Source: Thermogemmata fonticola (lineage in GTDB: Bacteria > Planctomycetota > Planctomycetia > Gemmatales > Gemmataceae). From it: a stretch of 64,000 bases of DNA. Position 1 is the stretch's first letter. Each line of letters begins with the position of its first letter. Below the pieces are notes generated by a model. The model did not search any database, was not told the origin of the DNA, and saw nothing but the letters and a program-made list of their open reading frames with translations. The translations under genes and the position numbers were made by a program. Where the stretch lies: positions 1 to 64,000 of the forward strand of contig NZ_JACEFB010000004.1 in NCBI RefSeq assembly GCF_013694095.1. The letters are read 5' to 3'. Below are positions 45,850 to 54,936 of this stretch, piece after piece.

Positions 45850-47365
45850 GAATCAAGCCCAATTTTTCGCCTTGGCTCTTCCCCGGCCCATCCCCGCCAT
45901 TTCCCGCCTCTTTCTCACCCTCTTCTTCCCCGTCCCCTGGCACTCCCGCCGCTCCCTTTGTCGGGGCAACATTCCCGTGGACGACATGACCCGATGAAGC
46001 CCGCACGCCGGATTGGGCCGACTCCTGCGCCTCCCCCACCCAGCCGACACCACCGGATAGCTTCTCCTGCCAGGGCAATAAGTCATCAGAACAAAGATTG
46101 AAACTAAGAGAACCTAATTTTAGAGAATGATTTTTCCAACGTTGAGTCAGATCAAAAACTTCACAGACTGAATCATCGGATTGGCTCGGATCATCGGGAG
46201 ATGCTGGATTCGACCGGGGGATGGTCCCCGCAGCGGACTCTGACGGCGGCGGCTCTGCGGCGGCATGGTCAGCCTGACTCTGGGACGGAGAGGAAGATGA
46301 CAGGTCACCGTCAGCGGCGGATTCCCGGTTCTCCTTCCGCTCCTGGCGTTCGAGGCGGCGCAGGAAGGCGGAGACGCGGGCGAGCCAGCGGAGCTGGGCC
46401 TGATGGCGCTTGCGGGCCAGGACGGCGGGGGAACGCGAGCGGCGGCGGCGCTTCTTCCGGCGGAGTTTCTGGCGCAGCAGGGACAGGAGCTTGACCATCA
46501 GGGCTAGACGAAGGGTGCGGGCCAGACGGCGGGAACGCTTGCGACCCCGGCGGTGCAGTGAGCGGATGGCTTGACGACAGCGAGAGCGGAACGGCGAACG
46601 CCGGTCGCACCCCTCGGCTTCCTCCTCGGCATCACCCCAGCCGATTTGACAATATTCGTTACTATCGCATGAGTGTTCACTATAACAGCAACCGCATTCC
46701 GCCTCGTCGCCGTCGCAGCCGTGGCAGCAGTCGCCATCCTCGGCATCGTCCCAGTTGATTTGACAATTTTCGTCACTATCGCATGAGTGTTCACTATGAC
46801 ACCGACTGCATTCCGCCTCGTCGCCGTCGCAACCGTGGCAGCAGTCGCCATCCTCGGCATCGTTCCCGGCGGGATGGCAACAGCCGCGGCAGGCATCCGC
46901 GTCATCCCCAGCGTATTCCCAGCCGTCTGGGTCGTCCGCGGAGCAGGGACAGTGACCGTTGCAATGGCAATAGCCATCGCAAGAGCAATGGCAATGACAG
47001 TGACACGTCATGTCCTCGTGGCCCGGGTGATCAGTGCCGCAGCCATCGTCGTCCTCGTCATAGCCATCGTCCCAGTTTTCCGGGGGATTTTCGCCGTCCT
47101 CCGTGGAGAAATGGTCGTCCTCCCAGGTTTGGCTGTTTTTGTCGGAGTCGGCATCGTTGGGGAAAGGGTGGGAAGCTGGGCGTGCGGTAGGGGAAGCGGT
47201 GGCGGCGGGGCGGGAAGCGCGGGCGGGGTCAAGGGGTTGGCTTTCAGCATACAGGTCGGCGGCGGTTGGGGCGGCGTCGGCTTCTTCGAGGAGGTGGACG
47301 GGGAGCCACTCGCGGATGACCGCGTCGGGCGGGAGGTTCGGCGGTGGGTTTCGGCGGGCGGTCAT
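45850..47365 (-). CDS. Cys/His/Asp-rich repeat protein; 3' end not determined
   Basis: Start ATG 47365 is supported by GGAGGC seven bases upstream. Residues 1-118 are polar and acidic. Residues 119-254 hold about 28 cysteines: first CHCHCHCSCDGYCHCNGHCP, then two 38-residue repeats with DAEDGDCCHGCDGDEAEC and SEHSCDS. Residues 255-348 are strongly Arg/Lys-rich (KLRRKKRRRRSRSP), followed by a Ser/Glu-rich part. This looks like a metal-binding protein, but no family fits. The frame has no stop before 43754, where it would overlap the exosortase and Wzc-like genes in another frame; beyond about 45850 it reads as low-complexity shadow. A frameshift or sequence error is possible. Confidence 0.5.
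46600..47011 (-). repeat. 114-bp tandem repeat inside the Cys-rich gene
   Basis: The sequence TTTGACAAT-type mark occurs at 46645 and 46759, 114 bases apart, with the flanks nearly identical. This encodes the 38-residue Cys-rich repeat (two full units and part of a third). Copies differ at several bases. Confidence 0.85.
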
Positions 47366-47906
47366 GGCTTTGCCTCCATTTGACTTCGTCACTTTTACTA
47401 TACATCTGATCTGATGTAACTATGCACCCTATTTTGTCCGAAGTCAAGGAAAAATTTTCCGAAAAGGGAAAATTGTTCCAAACCCGCAGAACACGAGGGA
47501 TTTTTCACGGGGTTTTTGAGAGGAAGGGCAGCGAACGGCAGGATCAGCCCCGTTTCAGGGGGGTGCTTTCCGGTGATGGGTCCCCGTTCTCTGGTCCGCG
47601 GGATTTGGTGTCCACGACTTGCTAGGGTAAGACTTGGGAGGTGCCGATCATTCCACCTCGATTTCGATGCCTCCCACAAGGGCGGCCACACCCCGACCGG
47701 AAGCGTGATGCTGCCGGATGACTATGGTACCTCATCGCAGTGTGCTTTTCCAGCTCCGTGCCCCGTATCCACCGCCAGGTTAGTTTTACAGGTAAGGTGA
47801 CGAGAAGCCACAATTCGTTGTCTCTGAAGAGCGGCATTTCTCCAGTCACTCCTCAACGAGTTTACATGGGTTGGAACATTTTCAGGTCAGTGCACGAAAG
47901 AGCGTA
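47366..47906. other. AT-richer gap with a possible operator for the Cys-rich gene
   Basis: No gene supported. TACATC-TGATCT-GATGTA (47401-47418) is a perfect inverted repeat 36 bases before the Cys-rich gene start; on the minus strand it overlaps TATAGT, a plausible -10 box. It could be a repressor site. A run of AAAATTTTCC and AATTGTTCC lies near 47450. Nothing else is recognised. Confidence 0.45.
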
Positions 47907-48182
47907 TCAGAACCATTCTTTCTTCTCGATGTAGTAGAGTTGATAAAATTCTTCGTCGCTTTTGGATAGGTAGATGATTCCTTCTATCAGTCCGATGATT
48001 GCCATCACCCATGCACCAGGTCCACACACACACGTAAGCAAGCTGACCAGAAGCATGATAAGCCCCGGTCTTGTCAAACCGAGGATAAACTTGTGAATAC
48101 CGTATGCTCCCAGAAAGATGCCGCAAACACCTGCAGCAACCTTTTTGCTAACAAAAGCCTTGTAAGATTCGTCGGAGGACAT
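47907..48182 (-). CDS. TM2 domain-containing protein
   Basis: A 91-residue membrane protein. VAAGVCGIFLGAYGIHKFIL forms the first TM2 helix with the typical G-IHKFILG ending, then TRPGLIMLLVSLLTCVC and AWVMAIIGLIEGIIYL. TM2 proteins are small two- to three-span membrane proteins of unknown function. Codon use is less GC-rich than the surroundings, which may mean recent acquisition. It is isolated, with large gaps on both sides. Confidence 0.88.
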   Translation of the reverse strand: MSSDESYKAFVSKKVAAGVCGIFLGAYGIHKFILGLTRPGLIMLLVSLLTCVCGPGAWVMAIIGLIEGIIYLSKSDEEFYQLYYIEKKEWF

Positions 48183-48568
48183 GGGCGTTTCAAACCGAGG
48201 GTTAGGTTTGAGTTCGACGGTGCTGAAAACTCTTCCTGCGGGTCACAAGAGAAGGAGACGGTCCGTCCGTCCCCGGTGCACCAGTGCAGCGACCGGACCG
48301 GGAGGTCCTCCCGCCCGCTTTCCCTTTTGGAAGCGGTTCTCCCTCTGGAGGAAGTTCTCCCTCTGGAGGAAGCGGCCCATCTGCAAGTGCTGAATTGATT
48401 GTAACTCTAACGGCTTGATTAATGCTGTCAAGGTAAGAAGGTTTTTTTTCGTCGTTTTGAGGTGCAGGGTTGAATGACGGGAGGGGAGGAAGGGGCGTAC
48501 AATCCGAGGGATGGGGGGAGCGGCGGGGTGGCTTGGCGGCGTTTGCGTGGAGAAACGAGGAGGAGAGT
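48183..48568. repeat. Gap with an 18-bp tandem repeat
   Basis: TTCTCCCTCTGGAGGAAG occurs twice in a row near 48333-48367, with an inner palindrome CCTCTGGAGG. A T-rich run (GGTTTTTTTTCG) lies near 48440. No gene supported. The following MATE gene has GAGGAGGAGAG in front. Confidence 0.6.
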
Positions 48569-49999
48569 ATGAAGGTGCAGGATGGGGCGGATCGGGGCCG
48601 GGCGGGGGCGCGGGAGTTGGGGGCGTTGGCCTTGCCGCTGGTCCTGAGCCAGAGTTTTGCCACCCTTCAGGTGACGGTGGATCGAGTGCTCCTGTCGCGG
48701 CATGATCCGCGGGAGGTGGCGGCGGCGTTCCCGGCGATGATGATCTTTTGGCTAGCCTTGGGTTTGGGCCAGGGAACGGTGGGGTATGTGACCACCTTTG
48801 TGGCCCAGTATTGGGGTGCGGGGCGGCCGGAGCGGGTTGGTATCGCGGTCGGGCAGGGGTTGTCTCTGGCGCTGCTTGGGGGTCTGGTGTTTCCGCTGCT
48901 GGAGCCGGTGTTGGAGGCCGCGGCCTGGTGGGGGGCGGCCGAGGAGGACGTGTGGGAGCTGGAGCGGGTGTACTTGCGGTATTTGAGCTATGCGGCGCTG
49001 CCGATGCTCGTGGTGGCGGCGGTGAGCGGCTATTTTTCCGGCTTGGGACGGACCTGGGTGGTGCTGGGAATGGACCTGGCGGGGACAGTGGTGAACGCCG
49101 TGTTGGGGTGGGTGCTGATCTTCGGCCGCTGGGGTTTTGCGGAGATGGGGATCGCCGGGGCGGGCGTGTCCACGGTGGTCGGGGCGTGGGTGTCGGCGGG
49201 GGTGGGGCTGGCCTGGATGCTGCGCAAGGCGGAGCGGCAGCGCTTCGGAACGGGACGCTGCTGGCAGGTCGAGGGGGACTTGTTCCGGCGCCTGCTGCGC
49301 TACGGCGTTCCCGCCGGCGTGCAGATGTTTCTGGAGGCCCTGGCCTTCACCCTCTTCACCCTGCTGGTGGGTCGGCTCGGCGTGGCCGCCATGACCGCCA
49401 CCAGCATCGCCGTCACCCTGAACATGCTCGCCTTTCTCCCCATGCTCGGACTGGGCCAAGCCGTCGGCATCGTCGTGGGCCAACGCCTGGGGGCCAACCA
49501 ACCCCAGGAGGCGGAAGCAGTCGTCTGGCTCGGCCTGCGCTGGATGCTGGCCTACATGGGGCTGATCGCCACCCTCTACGTCACCTGCCCCCAGCTCCTG
49601 GTGGCGGCCTTTACGCCCCCGGAGCCAGCCGAGGCGGCACGCTTCGCGGAAGCGGCCCAACTGGTGCCCGGACTCCTCCTCGGCGTCGCCCTCTACTCCC
49701 TGGCTGACGCGGGCAACGTCACCTTCGCCTCGGCCTTGCGCGGCGCGGGGGATACCCGCTTCGTCGCCGGGGTGACCTTCGGCTTGGCCTGGCCGGTCAT
49801 GGTGCTGCCCACCGCCTCCATCGTCCTCCAGAGCCAACAGTGGCAACAGAAAGGACTGGGGGAACCCCTCTACGCCGCCTGGGCCAGCGCCACCCTCTAC
49901 ATCATCCTGATGGCCCTCTGCCTCTGGGCACGCTTCGCCGCCGGACTGTGGAAACAAATGCGGGTCATCGAACCGGGACCAGAAGCGCCGCGACGGTGA
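48569..49999 (+). CDS. MATE family efflux transporter (second copy)
   Basis: A 476-residue multidrug/Na+ or H+ antiporter-type membrane protein with about twelve hydrophobic segments. LALPLVLSQSFATLQVTVDR opens the first half; ALGLGQGTVGYVTTFVAQYW, GAGVSTVVGAWVSAG and ALRGAGDTRFVAGVTFGLAW are family-like. The ATG at 48569 is preferred to the longer frame because GAGGAGGAGAG lies just upstream. It is a distinct gene from the MATE copy at 17834. The substrate is unknown. It is followed by the CRISPR leader. Confidence 0.9.
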   Translation: MKVQDGADRGRAGARELGALALPLVLSQSFATLQVTVDRVLLSRHDPREVAAAFPAMMIFWLALGLGQGTVGYVTTFVAQYWGAGRPERVGIAVGQGLSLALLGGLVFPLLEPVLEAAAWWGAAEEDVWELERVYLRYLSYAALPMLVVAAVSGYFSGLGRTWVVLGMDLAGTVVNAVLGWVLIFGRWGFAEMGIAGAGVSTVVGAWVSAGVGLAWMLRKAERQRFGTGRCWQVEGDLFRRLLRYGVPAGVQMFLEALAFTLFTLLVGRLGVAAMTATSIAVTLNMLAFLPMLGLGQAVGIVVGQRLGANQPQEAEAVVWLGLRWMLAYMGLIATLYVTCPQLLVAAFTPPEPAEAARFAEAAQLVPGLLLGVALYSLADAGNVTFASALRGAGDTRFVAGVTFGLAWPVMVLPTASIVLQSQQWQQKGLGEPLYAAWASATLYIILMALCLWARFAAGLWKQMRVIEPGPEAPRR

Positions 50000-50344
50000 G
50001 CCCCGCTCCCTTCCCCCCGCCATTTCCCATTCGCCGTTTCCCACCATTCGCTCTTTCTATGCGGAATTGACCCACAACATTCAAACCAACAGACATTCAA
50101 GCACCTCCGCGTTCAACTTTGACCTCGCCTCAATTTCGACGTAAATCCCTGTCTAACATCCACTTACTCCGAATCCACTAGCGTGGACGTGCTTGATTAA
50201 TCGCAAACCCTTGTGTCCCAATACTATGCGTTACTGATCTTTCCTCAAAAGGGGGTGGCCGAAAAAAATCGGAAAATTTTTTGGGGGGGTGCTTGAAAAG
50301 AGGTCGAGGAAAGGCTATGATTCCTAGGGCGGCGAGAGCCAGCT
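50000..50344 (+). promoter_or_regulatory. CRISPR leader and upstream AT-rich region
   Basis: About 345 bases without a gene, AT-richer than the genome. The last 130 bases before the first repeat contain GAAAAAAATCGGAAAATTTT, a G run and GAAAAGAGG, typical of a leader that carries the array promoter. Its position at the end with newer-looking, identical repeats supports the orientation. Confidence 0.7.
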
Positions 50345-52250
50345 CTTAAACATGCAGTGATGCCGAAAGGCGTTTGAAACTACTCCTGCACGGCGGCTAG
50401 GAAGAGGTCTTTCGTCTTAAACATGCAGTGATGCCGAAAGGCGTTTGAAACCTAAGAGAAAGGAGAGAAGCGATGGCACTACTACCCTTAAACATGCAGT
50501 GATGCCGAAAGGCGTTTGAAACGTCAGCTGCTCATTGACCGGCAGAAGGCGTGGCAGGCTTAAACATGCAGTGATGCCGAAAGGCGTTTGAAACCAGTTT
50601 TCCCAGCGCATAGCTTGCCCTCCGTTTTGGCTTAAACATGCAGTGATGCCGAAAGGCGTTTGAAACAGGACGATTCTTATCGAAGAAGCACGGAGGAGAT
50701 CCACTTAAACATGCAGTGATGCCGAAAGGCGTTTGAAACATGATGTCGCTGCGGCTGATGGCAATCAATCGACCCTTAAACATGCAGTGATGCCGAAAGG
50801 CGTTTGAAACGTCACGTTATAGAGATGTGGACTCGAATACGCGTTGCTTAAACATGCAGTGATGCCGAAAGGCGTTTGAAACGTGGAGCAGATTTCGCTG
50901 TCGGCTGACGGAATTAACCTTAAACATGCAGTGATGCCGAAAGGCGTTTGAAACCAAGACGGCCGCGAGATTCGCTGCGGTTTCCGCTGCGGCCTTAAAC
51001 ATGCAGTGATGCCGAAAGGCGTTTGAAACATCGTCCAATTAGGTGCTGTATCACGAGAATTAAACCTTAAACATGCAGTGATGCCGAAAGGCGTTTGAAA
51101 CTCCTTGAGCGTTCCGGTAAACCCAGTAGGCGGAGTCTTAAACATGCAGTGATGCCGAAAGGCGTTTGAAACGTGCCCAATCCTGGCATCAAAACAACTC
51201 TTGATGCCTTTCACATGCAGTGATGCCGAAAGGCGTTTGAAACTTCGGGGGAGAGCACCAGACGTGCTTTCTGATTTCTAACTTTCACATGCAGTGATGC
51301 CGAAAGGCGTTTGAAACTCCAGGACAGGGCTATAATGTTCTCCGACAAGGATACTTTCACATGCAGTGATGCCGAAAGGCGTTTGAAACTCGGACCAGGA
51401 CGACCCCCCGTCGCCCAACTCGTCTTTCACATGCAGTGATGCCGAAAGGCGTTTGAAACCAGATGACACCGCACTGGCACCTACTCCGGCACTAACTTTC
51501 ACATGCAGTGATGCCGAAAGGCGTTTGAAACAGTTTTGCGGTTGCCCCACCCCAGTCGAGGTATAGCTTTCACATGCAGTGATGCCGAAAGGCGTTTGAA
51601 ACAATAGTACAGTCAGGTGTACAGAACCCAATTTCTCTTTCACATGCAGTGATGCCGAAAGGCGTTTGAAACTAGTTTATTGTTGGGAAGAATTGTTCCA
51701 TAGAACCGCCTTTCACATGCAGTGATGCCGAAAGGCGTTTGAAACAACATCCTCCTCAAACAACTCGCCTAACGTCCCCCTTTCACATGCAGTGATGCCG
51801 AAAGGCGTTTGAAACCACTAACAGGAACACCTCCATCTGTCTTCCTCCTCTTTCACATGCAGTGATGCCGAAAGGCGTTTGAAACTTCGCGGCCACCGAT
51901 GACGATATAGGTACCGCCAGCCGGACTTTCACATGCAGTGATGCCGAAAGGCGTTTGAAACATAGACCCGGAAAATGAGCCTCTTCTCGGAACTACCTTT
52001 CACATGCAGTGATGCCGAAAGGCGTTTGAAACACTTCGTCTTCTGACAATACTCTGCCGTTGAGCTTCCTTTCACATGCAGTGATGCCGAAAGGCGTTTG
52101 AAACTTTTGGTCCAAGATCAGAACCTCCAGGTTCGGCATCTCTTTCACATGCAGTGATGCCGAAAGGCGTTTGAAACTCGTACGTCCATGCCCGGAAATC
52201 CGGGTGACAAAGGACTTTCCCATGCAGTGATGGCGAAAGGCGTGGGAAGC
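50345..52250 (+). CRISPR. CRISPR array, 26 intact 36-bp repeats plus one degenerate repeat
   Basis: Repeats are 36 bases, with spacers of 34-40 bases, at 50345, 50416, 50487 and so on to 52142; the 27th, at 52215, has six changes. Repeats 1-12 begin CTTAAAC and repeats 13-26 begin CTTTCAC; the rest is identical. Each has a stem ATGCC-GAAA-GGCGT with a GAAA loop and ends TTTGAAAC, which matches the 8-base handle left by Cas6-type cutting. Transcription from left to right is therefore likely. Spacer sequences are all different. No cas gene lies in the window, so the type is not fixed; class 1 is likely from the Cas6-like repeat. Confidence 0.97.
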
Positions 52251-52483
52251 CAGCCTCTCTCCCGAAGCTTCGGAAGAGGGGAAAAAGGGGTGAGGGCCAG
52301 CCCCTGATGCCGCAAGGCGTTTGAAACGGGCGAATAGGCCGAACCTTCGAGGTGGAACGGACCTCTTTTCATATGATGCCGAAAGGCGTGGGAAGCCAGC
52401 CTCTCTCCCGAAGCTTCGGAAGAGGGGAAAAAGGGGTGAGGGCCAGCCCCTTCACATCCCCTGATGCCGTAAGGCGTTTGCAA
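52251..52483. repeat. Decayed array tail with two copies of an interspersed palindromic element
   Basis: Partial repeats remain near 52305-52327, 52373-52396 and 52452-52483, each ending in a mutated GAAAC-like end. Between them, a segment of about 70 bases occurs twice (about 52234-52305 and 52380-52451). It contains CCGAAGCTTCGG, a perfect palindrome, with CTCT/AGAG flanks and then GGGGAAAAAGGGGTGAGGG. It looks like an interspersed palindromic element placed inside the array. Confidence 0.75.
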
Positions 52484-52565
52484 TGGAAATGCGGAAGAGA
52501 ATGAGATAGACTCAAATAGGTGTGCTGTTACCTCCTGTGACACCCCAGAATATCGGACCACTGCC

Positions 52566-53549
52566 ATGAGCCAGACAGAAAACAAAAGCAACTTTGAAGA
52601 CGAGTATTTCGAGGGTTACTTGAAAATTTACAATTACCTTCATCCGTCGCTCGTCGATCTCGTCGTCTTCGACATCCTGGCCGAGAAGTTTGTCAAGGCC
52701 GCGGGGCACATCCTGCCGAACCTCGACGGGATCATCATGATTCCGATTTTTGCTCCCTACGAGCGAAGCGAAATCTGCAAGGTGGACGGAGAAGAGCGCG
52801 TCATTGTCGAATCCGGTTCGACCGACACCACCGGCTGTTTTTACTCGACCGAGAATTGTCTTCACTACTTCTCCGAGCAAACGCTGCCGGAAATTTTGGC
52901 TGCCCACCGCAGTCTGCTGTACCATGCTCTGATTCAACTCGAATTGGTTTATAACAAGATGAAGCGGCTCGCGGACTCAACCGAGCCGCTCAACGGGCTT
53001 TTGCAAAGCATCCTCGATCTTCAGAAACGCCTTCAGAAACTCCGGCAGAAGGCGCGGCAGCAGCCAGCCCCCGCCGACGACCCCGACGCCGAGGAGGAAG
53101 ACGAGTCCTCCCCCAAGCCCTCGGCCTACGAAGTGGAATTGCGTTTTCTTTTGGAACAACTCCGGGACAAATTGCTCGAAATCCCCCTGCCGGAGGACAG
53201 AGTCGACGCCGGGGTCGATTACATCAAGTTGTTGCACAAGGCGTTCCATGTCGATCCATCGGAGACCGCCTCCCCCTCGCCGCCGCTCGTCTCCGCCTCG
53301 GAAGATACAAATCTCGCCTTTGCCTCGGAAGATGAAATGAATGAGGAAGATAGTCAGCAAATGATCATTCATCAGGCCATGATCAACCAAAGATTTCGCA
53401 ATTTGGTCGAAAAGAAATTGATCAATTGGAAAGAGTTTCATCAGCACCTCCCCCAACCCCAGCTCTTTCCTGAGGAGGAGCCGACCGAAGAGGAGACAGA
53501 GCCGGAGTCGAAGGAAGACATCCCCCCGCCGAACAAGTCGCTGCTGTGA
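52566..53549 (+). CDS. Unknown acidic protein next to the CRISPR array
   Basis: The 327-residue protein is not recognised. Residues 1-135 are compact and rich in aromatic residues (FEDEYFEGYLKIYNYLHPSL, FYSTENCLHYFSEQTLPEIL). Residues 135-180 form a helix with basic Lys/Arg/Gln repeats (LQKRLQKLRQKARQQ), followed by acidic linkers (DDPDAEEEDESS) and a further helical part (ELRFLLEQLRDKLLEIPLPE). No signal peptide or membrane span. Its 5' end is less GC-rich than neighbours. It starts about 80 bases after the array tail. A link with CRISPR is not shown by the sequence. Confidence 0.7.
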   Translation: MSQTENKSNFEDEYFEGYLKIYNYLHPSLVDLVVFDILAEKFVKAAGHILPNLDGIIMIPIFAPYERSEICKVDGEERVIVESGSTDTTGCFYSTENCLHYFSEQTLPEILAAHRSLLYHALIQLELVYNKMKRLADSTEPLNGLLQSILDLQKRLQKLRQKARQQPAPADDPDAEEEDESSPKPSAYEVELRFLLEQLRDKLLEIPLPEDRVDAGVDYIKLLHKAFHVDPSETASPSPPLVSASEDTNLAFASEDEMNEEDSQQMIIHQAMINQRFRNLVEKKLINWKEFHQHLPQPQLFPEEEPTEEETEPESKEDIPPPNKSLL

Positions 53550-53781
53550 AAGGCATCTCCGCTGAGCCGCGAACGGCGGCAGGCAGCCGATTGATGGGAA
53601 AGAGCGAATGAGTCAAAAGGTCCAGATCGTCCGCCAAACGAGGCGGATCGGCTGCCTTCCTTCTTCTCGACAACCCCCGGCCAGCACGTTAGGATAGGGT
53701 GGGACATTTTCCAGATCATTCCCCACGCACCACCAGCGGTCCTGGATGCATCCTCGGCAAGCGGGGTGAGGAGGCAGTGTC

Positions 53782-54822
53782 ATGAGCCGCAGGTACGAGT
53801 ATCGCTCAGCACAGGGTCTGAGCACTTTGTTGCTGCTGTTTCTGGTTTTGTACGTGGTCGGCAATGCGGTGAGCGTCTGGTTCACGTGGGACGAGATCGT
53901 CCTGCTCCAGCAGATCATCGACGGGGTGCCGCCGCCGAAGGAGGAGCTGGTAGCGAACGATGAGCGGCTCTTCCAGTTGGGGATTGCGACGCTGCTGGAG
54001 CATGTGGTCACGGCCATTGTGTTTCTCAGTTGGGCGTATCGGGTCCATGCGAATGCTCATGCTCTGGGTGCGGAAGGGATGCAGTACACACCGGGTTGGG
54101 CGGTGGGGTGGTATTTTGTGCCGATAGCCAATCTGTTCCGGCCGTTTCAGGTGATGCGGGAGACGTTCCGGGCCTCGCATCCGGACTATGGGCCGCGGAA
54201 TTGGCGGCAAGCACCGGTGCCGTCGCTGGTGGCCTTCTGGTGGGCCTTGTGGATTGTCGGCAACGTGGCGGGGCAGATTGTCATCCGTATGTCACTTGGT
54301 CAGAAGGAACCCACACCGCGGCAGATGCAGATTGCGGACAGCCTGCACATCCTCTGCGATTTGCTCTGTGTTGCTCTGGGGTTTGTGGCGATCGGCATGG
54401 TGGCCACGTTGCAGCGGTGGCAGGAGGAGAAGCATCAGCGGCAGATGGAGGCGGAGGCGGAGGGGGGGCCGGTTTATGCGGCGGAGCTGGCGGAGGAAGG
54501 CGAAGGGGCAGCAGCGGGCGCGGAACTGGCCGCGGAGGAGGAAGGGCGGACGCCGGACGATCCTGCTATGCGCTGGATATTGCCGGTGGGGCGGTCCGGG
54601 TGGGCGATTGCGGCGGGGTATCTGGGCTTGTTTTCGCTGTGGATTCTGCCCGGTCCGCTGGCACTCTGGGCGGGGATCATGGCGGTGCGGGACCTGCGGC
54701 GGCATCCGGAGAAGCGCGGCATGGGGCGGGCGATCTTCGGCATCATCATGGGCGGGCTGGCGACCCTCTATCTCTCCGTGGGGATAGTCGTTCTGGTGAC
54801 AGACCTCATCATGAAGAACTGA
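53782..54822 (+). CDS. DUF4328/DUF4190-like membrane protein
   Basis: A 346-residue membrane protein. The N-terminal part matches DUF4328: FLSWAYRVHANAHALGAEGM and YTPGWAVGWYFVPIANLFRP, with four or five membrane segments. An acidic cytoplasmic-type linker (AEEGEGAAAGAELAAEEE) leads to a second membrane part (SGWAIAAGYLGLFSLWILPG, FGIIMGGLATLYLSVGIVVL) resembling DUF4190. Both families are of unknown function. The gene is followed 114 bases later by an amidohydrolase gene. Confidence 0.85.
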   Translation: MSRRYEYRSAQGLSTLLLLFLVLYVVGNAVSVWFTWDEIVLLQQIIDGVPPPKEELVANDERLFQLGIATLLEHVVTAIVFLSWAYRVHANAHALGAEGMQYTPGWAVGWYFVPIANLFRPFQVMRETFRASHPDYGPRNWRQAPVPSLVAFWWALWIVGNVAGQIVIRMSLGQKEPTPRQMQIADSLHILCDLLCVALGFVAIGMVATLQRWQEEKHQRQMEAEAEGGPVYAAELAEEGEGAAAGAELAAEEEGRTPDDPAMRWILPVGRSGWAIAAGYLGLFSLWILPGPLALWAGIMAVRDLRRHPEKRGMGRAIFGIIMGGLATLYLSVGIVVLVTDLIMKN

Positions 54823-54936
54823 GGGCGGGGGGCGGTGCGTTGGGCAGCGCTGGCTTCGTTCCGGGTGCGTCTCTGGTGCGTGGCATGGTTTTGTCAGCGG
54901 TTGTCGAAGTCCGAAGCGGGGCAGGAGGGAGCTAGC

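Noticed and set aside
46787-47383. Hydrophobic plus-strand frame that looks like a membrane protein
   Set aside because: It is the complement of the Asp/Glu-rich stretch on the minus strand, which turns acidic codons into Val/Ile codons; the minus-strand frame has the better start site.
50417-52591. Short minus-strand frames inside the CRISPR array with repeated TPFGITAC-type peptides
   Set aside because: They are translations of the repeats themselves.
50000-53549. cas genes near the array
   Set aside because: The flanking genes are a MATE pump and an unknown acidic protein; no Cas motif was recognised.
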